From: Dillenia suffruticosa
Lineage: Eukaryota; Streptophyta; Magnoliopsida; Dilleniales; Dilleniaceae
Reading direction: 5' to 3'
NCBI GenBank assembly: GCA_033439265.1
Contig: JAVTVX010000010.1
Span: 4,836,001-4,900,000 of the forward strand
DNA length: 64,000 bases
Shown here: piece by piece, positions 1 to 8,115 of the stretch
Layout of the letters: the number at the start of each line of letters is the position of its first letter
How positions within the stretch are numbered: position 1 is the first letter of the stretch
The notes under the pieces: generated by a model
Told to the model about the DNA's origin: nothing
Databases searched by the model: none
Seen by the model: the letters and a program-made list of their open reading frames with translations, nothing else
Made by a program: the position numbers and the translations under genes

Positions 1-1
1 G

Positions 2-715
2 GATGAACCAAGATATCAAAGGCTCGTAGGGAAATTGATCTACCTCACCATAACGAGACCGGACATCTCCTTTGCCGTGAGTCAAGTTAGCCAACATATG
101 CACAAGCCAAAAAGAAAGCATTGGAGAGCCACCGAAAGAATCCTCCATTATCTAAAAGGCACACCGGGCATGGGAGTTTGGATGAAGAAGAACAACAACT
201 CACAAATCGTAGGATATTGTGATGCAGATTGGGCCGGAAATTCAGAAGATAGACGATCAACCACAGGATATTGTATGTTTGTTGGAGGAAATCTAGTTTC
301 TTGGAAAAGCAAAAAACAACATGTGGTCTCAAGATCAAGTGCTGAAGCGGAATATAGAGCCATGGCAGCCGCATCAAGTGAGATTGTTTGGTTAAAAGCT
401 CTAATTGAAGAACTAGGGTTCTCCGTTCCTACTCCGATCCCTCTCCATTGTGACAATCAATCGGCTATTCACATAGCCTCAAATCCGGTTTTTCATGAAA
501 GAACAAAACATATTGAGGTGGATTGTCACTTTGTGAGACAAAAGTTTGAAGAAAAGCTCATCACTCCAAGCTTTACACGAAGTGAGGATCAAGTAGCGGA
601 TATCTTTACCAAGTCGGGAACCGCCAATCACATACATAAAAATATGGTCAAGTTGGGTGTTATAGATACATACACACCCAACTTGAGGGGGAGTGTTGAA
701 ATAAAGGATAATTAG
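2..715 (+). CDS. copia Pol C-terminus (RNase H), partial
   Basis: This is the carboxy end of a copia gag-pol polyprotein; the frame is already open at the window edge. The tail of the RT region reads PRYQRLVGKLIYLTITRPD. RNase H follows with the acidic motifs CDADW, SSAEAEYRAM and HCDNQSAI. This domain degrades the RNA strand during reverse transcription. The last codons read through the polypurine tract (PNLRGSVE), and the stop lies about 20 bases inside the LTR, as in the other subfamilies here. Family assignment is certain; the element is only partly in view. Confidence 0.9.
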   Translation, partial: DEPRYQRLVGKLIYLTITRPDISFAVSQVSQHMHKPKRKHWRATERILHYLKGTPGMGVWMKKNNNSQIVGYCDADWAGNSEDRRSTTGYCMFVGGNLVSWKSKKQHVVSRSSAEAEYRAMAAASSEIVWLKALIEELGFSVPTPIPLHCDNQSAIHIASNPVFHERTKHIEVDCHFVRQKFEEKLITPSFTRSEDQVADIFTKSGTANHIHKNMVKLGVIDTYTPNLRGSVEIKDN

Positions 716-1190
716 GGTTTATATCCTAAGGGAATGAAGTCTAAATGTATAGCTCTAATTTAGGTAGAATTTTCCCTTTCTTTTGTTATAATTGTAATTC
801 CCTTTTAGGGTTCCAATTTGGGCCCTAAATGGGCCTTGCCAGCAGAATTCGGGCTGGGCCCTTCGGGCCCAGCCCGGGCCAGCAAATGGGGGACCAAAAG
901 GTCCCCCAACGGCTAGCAAAAGATAGCCGTTGGGGCTGTCCCCAACGGCTAGTAAACACTAGCCGTTGGGGACAGCCCCAACGGCTAGAAATGGAGAGGG
1001 CATTGCCCTCTCCTCCATCTCTTTTCTCATTTCTTTCCCTCTCCTCTTGTTCTCTATAAATAGGGCTTAGTTGTTCATTTGGAAAGTAAGAAAAACATGC
1101 CTTCATTGCATGTAAACTCTCTTTGATTTCTTAATTAAATTCTTGAAGTTTCTTTCTTCATTCTTAGCTTGCTATATTTAAATTTCATCA
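694..1190 (+). repeat. 3' LTR, subfamily A (497 bp)
   Basis: It starts TGTTGAAATAAAGG directly after the purine tract and ends TTTAAATTTCATCA. It contains a 12-bp GC hairpin (850-876), five copies of an AACGGCTA-type motif (905-987) and a TATA box (1055-1063). It is very similar to the LTRs at 11880-12368 and 16528-17014 read on the other strand. Confidence 0.9.
905..1063 (+). promoter_or_regulatory. LTR promoter A: five MSA-like sites plus TATA box
   Basis: Five 11-mers matching YCYAACGGYYA lie at 905-915 (+), 924-934 (-), 941-951 (+), 960-970 (-) and 977-987 (+). All are CCCAACGGCTA or its complement. A TATA box, TATAAATAG, follows at 1055-1063. The consensus is that of the plant MSA element, the binding site of MYB3R factors that drive G2/M genes. 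The motif matches are seen; the cell-cycle role in this LTR is inference. Confidence 0.65.
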
Positions 1191-1382
1191 TCCCCAACGG
1201 ATCCTTGAGTGTTTGGGGTCTTTTTCACTCTCTTTCTCATGTAATAATCTCTATAAATAGGAGCTTGTATGGGATGTTCTATCCATGAAAAAAACAATGC
1301 TCTCATTGTGCACTCTTTCTTCAAATAAAGATCTTTAAGTTTTCATTCAATCCTAGTTGCTTGATAGCTTGAAATCTCAACA
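1191..1382 (+). repeat. C LTR fragment (right end)
   Basis: This is the last 192 bp of a C-type LTR, including its TATA box, ending GAAATCTCAACA. It abuts the A LTR on the left and D coding sequence on the right. It is identical in position and content to 54848-55039, where more of the same LTR is present. It marks the left edge of the 6.7-kb duplicated block. Confidence 0.85.
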
Positions 1383-1383
1383 A

Positions 1384-2049
1384 ATTAGTCAACATATGCA
1401 TTCTCCAAAGATGGGTCATTGGAGAGCAGTTGAGCGCATCCTTCACTACATCAAGAAATCACCAGGACTAGGTATTTGGATGAAGAACAATGGAAGCTCC
1501 CAAATTGAAGGCTTTTGCGATGCAGATTGGGCGAGCGATTCAAAGGATAGAAGATCTACCACCGGGTACTGCATGTTCGTAGGAGGCAACTTGGTAGCAT
1601 GGAAGAGCAAAAAACAACATGTGGTGTCAAGATCGAGTGCAGAGGCTGAGTATAGAGCAATGGCGTCAGCAGCCAGTGAGATTGTATGGTTGAAGGCTCT
1701 AGTAGAGGAATTAGGGTTCAATGTTTCTACACCAATCAACTTGCATTGTGACAATCAATCGGCAATTCATATTGCATCCAATCCGGTCTTCCATGAAAGG
1801 ACTAAACACATAGAAGTTGATTGTCACTTCATTCGACAAAAGGTGGAAGAAAAGCTTATAGCCACTCCCTACATCAAAGGAAAAGAGCAACTAGCTGATA
1901 TCTTCACAAAAGGGGGAACTGCAATGCATCTTCAAGAAATCATGAACAAGTTGGGCACTATCGATATCTACGCACCCAACTTGAGGGGGAGTGTTGAAAA
2001 GAAGGATAACTTAACCCATCTTCATCACCAACCAAGTGCATCTACTTAG
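1384..2049 (+). CDS. copia Pol RNase H fragment, subfamily D
   Basis: Carboxy-terminal RNase H part of a D polyprotein, entering at ISQHMHSPK and running to a stop 58 bases inside the LTR. Motifs seen are CDADWAS, SSAEAEYRAM, HCDNQSAI, FHERTKHIEVD and ADIFTKG. In copia elements the RNase H domain removes the RNA template during cDNA synthesis. The fragment has lost gag, protease, integrase and RT, so it is a relic. Confidence 0.85.
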   Translation: MSQHMHSPKMGHWRAVERILHYIKKSPGLGIWMKNNGSSQIEGFCDADWASDSKDRRSTTGYCMFVGGNLVAWKSKKQHVVSRSSAEAEYRAMASAASEIVWLKALVEELGFNVSTPINLHCDNQSAIHIASNPVFHERTKHIEVDCHFIRQKVEEKLIATPYIKGKEQLADIFTKGGTAMHLQEIMNKLGTIDIYAPNLRGSVEKKDNLTHLHHQPSAST

Positions 2050-2440
2050 AAGTCCAAAAATCAGCATGCATTGTCCAGCAAGCATGGCCCATTTGGGCAG
2101 CCTAAACCAACCCAAAATACATTCAAAAATAGGCCCAAGGAAGCCCAAAAGTTTGGAGAAAAGTCTAGGAAGCAAACCCAAAAAGCTAGGGGCAGTTTGG
2201 GCAGCATATATTTCAACAGTCAAAAAACTAGCTGTTGGAATTCCTTGGGGTTTGAGCTCCAACGGGAATATCACTTTCTACTGGCTATTTTTCCCTTTTC
2301 TCTATAAATAGAGCCTCATTGTATCTCCAAAAACTATGAGAAAAATGCTCTCAAATCTGTCCATGTATGCTCTCATTCTTCTTCAATAAAATTCAGAAGT
2401 ATTCTTCATTTCTTGTGCTCTATTTTTTGATATTTCAACA
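1992..2440 (+). repeat. 3' LTR, subfamily D (449 bp)
   Basis: Starts TGTTGAAAAGAAGG after the purine tract and ends GATATTTCAACA. It is rich in TGGGCC/TGGGCA and GCCCAA words, has a CTATAAATAG TATA box near 2300, and has the same length as both LTRs of the D element at 19570-24655. Confidence 0.88.
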
Positions 2441-3169
2441 CAAATCACTACCTGTGATGATAATGTCATCTACATAAACTAGTGCTATTGTGATATAATC
2501 ATTAGTTTTTCTAATAAAGAGAGATGAATCACTATTGCATTTATGAAATCCATGACTAAGGAAAATATGACTTAACTTTGCATACCAAGCTCTTGGAGAT
2601 TGTTTGAGACCATAAATTGCCTTATGAAGTTTGCATGCATTTCCTCCTTGAGATTGAAGACCCATTGGTATTTGCATGTAGACTTCTTCTTCTAGATCTC
2701 CTTGGAGAAAAGCATTTGCTACATCCATTTGAAATAGGCTCCAACCGTGGTTCACCGCAAGGGATAAGAGGACTCTAATAGTATTCATTTTTGCAACTGG
2801 AGCATAGGTCTCCTTATAATCAATCCCATATGCTTGAGTATACCCTTTGGCTACTAGTCTTGCTTTGAATCGCTCAATTGATCCATCGCTTTTGTGCTTG
2901 ATTTTGTATACCCATTTACATCCTACGGCTTTCTTCCCTTTTGGTAGTGAAGTGATTTCCCATGTCCCATTCTTTGATAGAGCTTTTAGTTCCTCCTCCA
3001 TTGTTTTTCTCCATCTTGGATCCTTTGATGCCTCCTCAAATGACGTTGGTTCCACTTCTTTATCTAGATTACTCAAGAAAGCTTGGTGGTCCAAGGAAAC
3101 ATGTGAGGTGGTATAATAATCATAAATAGGATGGGAGGTTACCTTAGAGTTATAGAATACCCTTCGATT
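2441..3169 (-). pseudogene. copia RT fragment, subfamily B
   Basis: Minus-strand piece of a B element covering the start and middle of reverse transcriptase: the RRVFYNSKVTSHP linker, the GCKWVYKIKHKSDGS block, FQMDVANAFLQGD and the catalytic YVDDIIITG. It matches about 9703-10427 of the B element at 8116-11792. It is cut by a D LTR on one side and a C LTR on the other. The two cuts are insertion sites, with CAAAT and CGATT as the flanking bases. Confidence 0.85.
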
Positions 3170-3625
3170 TGTTGAAATAAAAGAGAATTAAGTGTAGTTA
3201 GCATAGGCCCCATTTCAAGCCAAGTTTAAGCCCATCCATGAGATGTATTTGGCCCGTTCCTTATGAGTTTTTTAGTCCTCAAAAATGGCATTGTTAAGCC
3301 CCTAAAAGAAGCCCAAAATGGGCCCTAAAAAGGGCAAAACGGCTAGTTCTTTTGAACTAGCCGTTGCACTGTATAACAGCCATAAAAATGGCTGTTATAC
3401 AGTGATTTTGGGGACAGAAATCTGTCCCCAATGTTCCCCAACGGATCCTTGAGTGTTTGGGGTCTTTTTCCCTCTCTTTCTCATGTAATAATCTCTATAA
3501 ATAGGAGCTTGTATGGGATGTTCTATCCATGAAAAAACAATGCTCTCATTGTGCACTCTTTCTTCAAATAAAGATTTTTAAGTTTTCATTCAATCCTAGT
3601 TGCTTGATAGCTTGAAATCTCAACA
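3170..3625 (+). repeat. 5' LTR, subfamily C (456 bp)
   Basis: Starts TGTTGAAATAAAAGAG and ends GAAATCTCAACA. It contains three back-to-back perfect hairpins (3338-3431) and a TATA box near 3497. The last base is also the A of the gag-pol start codon. Confidence 0.92.
3338..3505 (+). promoter_or_regulatory. LTR promoter C: three hairpins plus TATA box
   Basis: Three perfect inverted repeats follow each other: 3338-3365 (12-bp stem AACGGCTAGTTC, loop TTTT), 3367-3404 (17-bp stem CACTGTATAACAGCCAT, loop AAAA) and 3408-3431 (11-bp stem TTGGGGACAGA, loop AA). The TATA box CTATAAATAGG lies about 65 bp further on. The first stem carries the AACGGCTA core that is repeated in the A, B, E and G LTRs. 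The structure is seen; its function is not known. Confidence 0.6.
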
Positions 3626-6600
3626 TGGTATCAGAGCAGGCAACGATACCTTCCTCTTCCGGTCTTAATGACCCTCCACCACAAATTAGCACCTCAATGT
3701 TCACCTCCTTACTTCTAGATTCAACAAACTACAATGCTTGGCAAGATACCATCAAGAGGTCCCTAAACTTCTACAACCTTGAAAATCACATCTTTGAAGA
3801 ACCTCTTGATGAAGCCAATCCATTATTCAGAGTATGGAAGAAGAAAGACGATCAAGTGGTGGTGCTCCTTCAAATGTCTCTTGACAAAACTCACAAGGCT
3901 ATGGTCACATGTATTCCAAACGCAAGAGCATTATGGGAGCAAATGCAATCATTATATGGTCAAGAATCCAACACCGGAAGAATCTTTGAGCTGAAAAAGA
4001 AGATCTTCAAAATTCAAAAAGGAGGTAAATCCTTACCCGAATACTTTGGGGAATATAGGGATCTATGGAATGAACTCAATCTCTTAAGGCCTCCTACTAT
4101 AAATCTCAAGACCATTCTTCAAAGGAACGATGAAGATATGACCTTTGGTCTACTCATGGGTCTTGGAGATGAATATGCTCCAATTCGACAAGAGATTCTT
4201 CGAATGAAGGTCTTTCCTTCATTTCAAGAAGTCCAATTCATGGTGCAAAGAACCGAGACTAGCTTAAGGCTTGAAGAATCTACCAAGCTTAAATCCGACT
4301 CTCAAGCCTTCCAAGCTGTCCATGAAGAGCATCCGGCCAACAACACTCAAAACTTTGCAAAAAGAGACATCTGCCCACATTGCAAGAAGTCCGGCCATAA
4401 GAAAGAAAAATGCTGGTTCCTACACCCACATTTGAGGCCGAAATATGCTAGGAAAAATCCGGAATCATCTTCAAATGCTCAACAAGTGTCTCAAGTGGCA
4501 GCACTCGAATCCAAGATGGAGGAGATGCATAAGGAATTCAAACGACTTGTTGGGCAGATTAGTCACCATTCTGGTAATTCCTTATCTTCATCTATTTCCA
4601 ATTCTTGGCTCATAGATTCCGGATGTGACGATCATATGGTAAAAGATAAAAAGAAAATCAACAAGTTTATTCCCTTGACCAATCATAAATTAGTTAAAGT
4701 AGCTAATGGTCATAAGTTAAAAGTTGAGCACTTAGGAGAAATTGAACTATTTGGGAGAAAGACTAAAGCTTTATATGTTCCAAAGTTCAATTCAAACTTA
4801 CTTTCTATTAGCAAGATAACCAAAGAGCAAGATTGCAAAGCTATTTTTGATCCTAACCAAGTAATTTTTCAGGATCGCAAAACGAACAATTTGATTGGCA
4901 AGGGAACTAGGAGGAACAACCTCTATTACTTGGATCAAGAGAACCAAGCTTTTGCTGTCCGAAACATATCCTCCTCTCTATGGCATGAACGTCTAGGGCA
5001 TCCAGGAAACCTAGCTTTGAAACGCCTATTTCCGAATAGTGAATTAGAAGATAGGCATTGCAAAGCTTGTGTACTTGGAAAACAAACCAAAGTGTATTAT
5101 CCCATTTCTGAAACAATATATAGAGAGGCTTTTGAATTAGTTCATTCAGATGTTTGGACCTCTCCTTTAGTCTCCCATAATGGTTTTAGATACTTTGTGA
5201 CATTCATAGATCACAAAACTAGATACACTTGGGTTTATCTCTTAGTAAACAAATCTGAAGTATTTGAGGCATTCAAGAGCTACTATAGATATATAACAAA
5301 GCAATTTAATGCTAACCTAAAGATGTTTAGGTCAGATCATGGAGGGGAGTTCACTAGCCTTGAGTTTGAAAAATTTCTAGATGAAAAAGGGATCATTCAT
5401 CAAAAGTCTTGTGTGTACACTCCTCAACAAAATGGAATAGCCGAGAGAAAGAATAGGCATCTCTTGGAGACAGCTAGATCTATGATGTTTCACTCAAACT
5501 TACCTAAGGAATATTGGAATGAGGCCATTAAGACCGCTGCTCACCTTATAAACCTCATGCCATCCCAAATCCTAGGAGGAAAGTCACCCCTAGAGCTACT
5601 CCTTGGAAAGAAACCTAGTATTGATCATTTAAGAGTTTTTGGTTGTGTTTGCTATGTCCACATTCCTAGTCATCTTAGGAGCAAACTAGATGCCAAGGGA
5701 AGAAAATGCATCTTTTTAGGATATTCCTCGTTTGAAAAAGGCTATAAATGTTATGATCCTCTAACCAAGAAACTATACACATCCAAGGATGTGATATTTG
5801 TGGAAAATGAGCCTTACTTTGCAGGTCAAAGAAGAGAAGATCAAACCAAAGAAATCTACCAGCAAGAACAATGGAACGTGATTCTACCAAAAATCAATGA
5901 AGTTCCTGCCGAAAGCAATGAAGAAACTCACCAAAATGATCCAACTCAAGGGGACCCATCACCCTCTCATTCAGATCATGAAATAGAAGAAGATCAAGAG
6001 GAAGGACACTCAGACTCAGGGGGAGCTCTTGATATGGCCGAAGAGCATGAGGAGCAGTCTATGGATGAACCCCCTCCTCCTCTTCGAAGATCTACAAGAC
6101 TTAGACTTCCTCCCTCGGAATGGATCAATAGAAGGGTCTATTTTAACTCCAAGGTGACTACTCATCCAATTTCTCAATACTACTCAATATCTAACATGTC
6201 TTGCAGTCACCAAAGATTCATCAAGAACATAGACCTTCACCAAGAGCCTAGAACATTTGAGGAGGCAAAGGATCAACCTCATTGGGTTCAAGCAATGAAG
6301 AATGAGTTGGATGCTTTGGCTAAAAATAACACTTGGGAAGTGACATCTCTACCAAAAGGAAAAAGAGCTGTGGGATGCAAATGGATATTCAAGATCAAAC
6401 ACAAGAGTGATGGAAGCATAGATAGATTCAAGGCAAGATTGGTGGCCAAGGGCTTCACTCAATCATATGGCATAGACTACAAGGAAACGTTTGCACCCGT
6501 GGCCAAGATGAACACCATCCGTGTCCTTCTCTCTCTTGCTATAAATCACTCATGGCCATTATTTCAAATGGATGTTGCAAACGCCTTGTTACAAGGAGAT

Positions 6601-7803
6601 CTGGAAGAAGAGGTGTACATGGAAGTGCCCCCTGGTTTCTCCCATCGTGACAACAAAGTTTGCAAACTAAAGAAGGCAATATATGGCCTCAAGCAATCAC
6701 CTAGAGCATGGTATGGAAAACTTAGCTCTACTCTCCTTGAACATGGTTTTAAGAAATGCGTTAGTGATTCATCCTTATTTGTTAAGAACCTAGGAGAAAA
6801 TACCATTATCATTCTTGTTTATGTAGATGATATAATTATAACAGGAAATGATATGAATCACATTAACAAAGTTAGAACTTTTCTTCAAACTAAGTTTGAC
6901 ATCAAGGATCTAGGGAAACTAAAATACTTCCTAGGGATAGAACTTGCCTATTGTTCCAATGGACTTGTTCTATCACAAAGAAAGTATGCTCTTGACCTTT
7001 TGCAGGAGACGGGAAAACTAGGTGCCAAACCAGCTTGTAGTCCGGTAAGCACATCCTTAAGTCACAAAGATGATGAGGAGATTTATGAAGATAAGCAACG
7101 ATATCAAAGACTTGTTGGAAGATTGATCTACCTAACCATCACTAGACCGGACATCTCTTATGCCGTTGGGCAAGTTAGCCAGCACATGCATCAACCCAAG
7201 AAGAAGCATTGGAGGGCCATTGAAAGAATTCTTCTCTACCTAAAGGGAACTCCAGGAATGGGAATTCAAATGAAGAAGAACGAATCTTCTCAAATCATAG
7301 GGTTCTGTGATGCAGATTGGGCAGGTGATTCAGAAGATAGGAGATCGACCTCAGGGTATTGCATGTTTGTTGGAGGGAATCTTGTTGCTTGGAAAAGCAA
7401 AAAACAGCATGTGGTATCAAGATCAAGTGCGGAAGCGGAATATAGAGCCATGGCAACCGCTACAAGTGAAGTCGTGTGGTTGAAAGCCTTGATTGAAGAA
7501 TTAGGGTTCATAGTCCCTACTCCAATCTCCCTACACTGTGATAACCAATCAGCCATTCACATCGCCTCAAACCCGGTTTTTCATGAAAGGACAAAGCACA
7601 TTGAGGTGGATTGTCACTTTGTGAGGCAAAAGGTTGAGGAGAAGCTCATCACTCCAAGATTCACTAAAAGCGATGATCAAATTGCCGACATCCTCACCAA
7701 GCCTGGGACCGCCAATCATATTCAAAAAAACCTGGTCAAGTTAGGTGTTTTAGATACATACACACCCAACTTGAGGGGGAGTGTTGAAATAAAAGAGAAT
7801 TAA
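3625..7803 (+). CDS. copia gag-pol polyprotein, subfamily C
   Basis: A 1392-residue single-frame polyprotein that encodes every function of the element. Domains in order: gag of the UBN2/retrotran_gag type (about 20-225), a CCHC knuckle with CPHCKKSGHKKEKC (about 250), protease DSG, the pre-integrase HHCC zinc finger, integrase core (SDVWTSP, RSDHGGEF, then QQNGIAERKN with the glutamate), RT with YVDDIIITG, and RNase H (CDADWAGD, SSAEAEYRAM). The start ATG spans the LTR end and the primer site, with A at -3 and G at +4. The stop is inside the 3' LTR. No untranslated leader is left. The length is usual for plant copia elements. Confidence 0.92.
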   Translation: MVSEQATIPSSSGLNDPPPQISTSMFTSLLLDSTNYNAWQDTIKRSLNFYNLENHIFEEPLDEANPLFRVWKKKDDQVVVLLQMSLDKTHKAMVTCIPNARALWEQMQSLYGQESNTGRIFELKKKIFKIQKGGKSLPEYFGEYRDLWNELNLLRPPTINLKTILQRNDEDMTFGLLMGLGDEYAPIRQEILRMKVFPSFQEVQFMVQRTETSLRLEESTKLKSDSQAFQAVHEEHPANNTQNFAKRDICPHCKKSGHKKEKCWFLHPHLRPKYARKNPESSSNAQQVSQVAALESKMEEMHKEFKRLVGQISHHSGNSLSSSISNSWLIDSGCDDHMVKDKKKINKFIPLTNHKLVKVANGHKLKVEHLGEIELFGRKTKALYVPKFNSNLLSISKITKEQDCKAIFDPNQVIFQDRKTNNLIGKGTRRNNLYYLDQENQAFAVRNISSSLWHERLGHPGNLALKRLFPNSELEDRHCKACVLGKQTKVYYPISETIYREAFELVHSDVWTSPLVSHNGFRYFVTFIDHKTRYTWVYLLVNKSEVFEAFKSYYRYITKQFNANLKMFRSDHGGEFTSLEFEKFLDEKGIIHQKSCVYTPQQNGIAERKNRHLLETARSMMFHSNLPKEYWNEAIKTAAHLINLMPSQILGGKSPLELLLGKKPSIDHLRVFGCVCYVHIPSHLRSKLDAKGRKCIFLGYSSFEKGYKCYDPLTKKLYTSKDVIFVENEPYFAGQRREDQTKEIYQQEQWNVILPKINEVPAESNEETHQNDPTQGDPSPSHSDHEIEEDQEEGHSDSGGALDMAEEHEEQSMDEPPPPLRRSTRLRLPPSEWINRRVYFNSKVTTHPISQYYSISNMSCSHQRFIKNIDLHQEPRTFEEAKDQPHWVQAMKNELDALAKNNTWEVTSLPKGKRAVGCKWIFKIKHKSDGSIDRFKARLVAKGFTQSYGIDYKETFAPVAKMNTIRVLLSLAINHSWPLFQMDVANALLQGDLEEEVYMEVPPGFSHRDNKVCKLKKAIYGLKQSPRAWYGKLSSTLLEHGFKKCVSDSSLFVKNLGENTIIILVYVDDIIITGNDMNHINKVRTFLQTKFDIKDLGKLKYFLGIELAYCSNGLVLSQRKYALDLLQETGKLGAKPACSPVSTSLSHKDDEEIYEDKQRYQRLVGRLIYLTITRPDISYAVGQVSQHMHQPKKKHWRAIERILLYLKGTPGMGIQMKKNESSQIIGFCDADWAGDSEDRRSTSGYCMFVGGNLVAWKSKKQHVVSRSSAEAEYRAMATATSEVVWLKALIEELGFIVPTPISLHCDNQSAIHIASNPVFHERTKHIEVDCHFVRQKVEEKLITPRFTKSDDQIADILTKPGTANHIQKNLVKLGVLDTYTPNLRGSVEIKEN
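3626..3637 (+). other. primer binding site (tRNA-iMet type)
   Basis: TGGTATCAGAGC directly after the 5' LTR. It matches the 3' end of initiator tRNA-Met as used by most plant copia elements. Here it is also translated (codons for V, S and E after the start Met). The same 12-mer occurs in the A, D, E and F elements. Confidence 0.85.
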
Positions 7804-7979
7804 GTGTAGTTAGCATAGGCCCCATTTCAAGCCAAGTTTAAGCCCATCCATGAGATGTATTTGGCCCGTTCCTTATGAGTTTTTTAGTCCTAAAAAATGG
7901 CATTGTGCACTCTTTCTTCAAATAAAGATCTTTAAGTTTTCATTCAATCCTAGTTGCTTGATAGCTTGAAATCTCAACA
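7782..7979 (+). repeat. 3' LTR, subfamily C, shortened
   Basis: Both ends match the 456-bp 5' LTR, but the middle is absent, leaving 198 bp. It is followed by an inverted copy of the same LTR's first 130 bp. Confidence 0.85.
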
Positions 7980-7985
7980 GAAGGA

Positions 7986-8115
7986 GCTTAACAATGCCAT
8001 TTTTGAGGACTAAAAAACTCATAAGGAACGGGCCAAATACATCTCATGGATGGGCTTAAACTTGGCTTGAAATGGGGCCTATGCTAACTACACTTAATTC
8101 TCTTTTATTTCAACA
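7986..8115 (-). repeat. inverted C LTR tip
   Basis: About 130 bp matching the start of a C LTR on the minus strand, ending TTTTATTTCAACA at 8115. It faces the 3' LTR of the C element head to head, giving an inverted repeat of about 120 bp per arm with a spacer near 80 bp. It is joined directly to B protease-region sequence on the right. Confidence 0.8.

Larger units (their letters stand above)
1..1190 (+). mobile_element. Ty1/copia subfamily A, 3' end
   Basis: This is the 3' end of a copia LTR element whose 5' part lies outside the window. It holds the end of the reverse transcriptase region, RNase H, the polypurine tract (683-693) and a complete-looking 3' LTR (694-1190). The LTR matches those of the A elements at 11880-17014 (opposite strand) and 28106. 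The right edge runs directly into a piece of a C LTR with no recognisable target duplication, so the insertion context is lost. The visible coding part is open. Confidence 0.9.
1383..2440 (+). mobile_element. Ty1/copia subfamily D, 3' end
   Basis: RNase H coding sequence, polypurine tract and 3' LTR (1992-2440) of a D element. It begins inside RNase H directly after a C LTR end. Its right flank, CAAATCACTACC, is B sequence on the minus strand. The same CAAAT ends the B sequence at 18227-18231, just where a D 5' LTR starts. This piece therefore looks like the 3' half of that insertion or of a copy of it. A second copy lies at 55040-56097. Confidence 0.85.
3170..7979 (+). mobile_element. Ty1/copia subfamily C, copy 1
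   Basis: Copia element with 5' LTR 3170-3625, primer site 3626-3637, one long gag-pol frame, a polypurine tract ending at 7781 and a 3' LTR of 198 bp that is shortened compared with the 456-bp 5' LTR. The coding part looks whole. The left flank is B sequence (...CGATT); the right flank is an inverted C LTR tip, so no target duplication is visible. Copy 3 at 56827-61838 is nearly identical, which makes both very young or makes them products of one recent duplication. Confidence 0.92.

Noticed and set aside
905-987. The regularly spaced AACGGCTA repeats as a CRISPR-like or satellite array
   Set aside because: Repeats are 11 bp, alternate in strand, have unequal spacers and number five at most; they are promoter-like, not an array with unique spacers.
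825-1106. Open frames inside the LTRs (also near 11924-12317, 16627-16963, 27544-27730) with repeated GLARIVRAGP-like peptides
   Set aside because: They arise from the GC hairpins and MSA-like arrays read in several frames on both strands; no start context, no conserved product.
2011-2311. Short frames of 78-91 codons in D LTRs, repeated at 18251, 19703, 24340 and 55668
   Set aside because: They lie wholly within the LTR and follow its copy number; they are by-products of an open LTR sequence.
3367-3404. The 17-bp hairpin as an intrinsic terminator or a MITE
   Set aside because: This is a plant nuclear context, the hairpin is a fixed part of every C LTR, and it has no terminal repeats or target duplication of its own.
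3626-3637. TGGTATCAGAGC as part of a tRNA gene
   Set aside because: Only the 12-base primer complement is present; no tRNA body, A box or B box surrounds it.
1191-7903. The 6.7-kb repeat as plain tandem duplication
   Set aside because: The copies are about 54 kb apart with different outer neighbours; a distant duplication or an assembly joint fits better.
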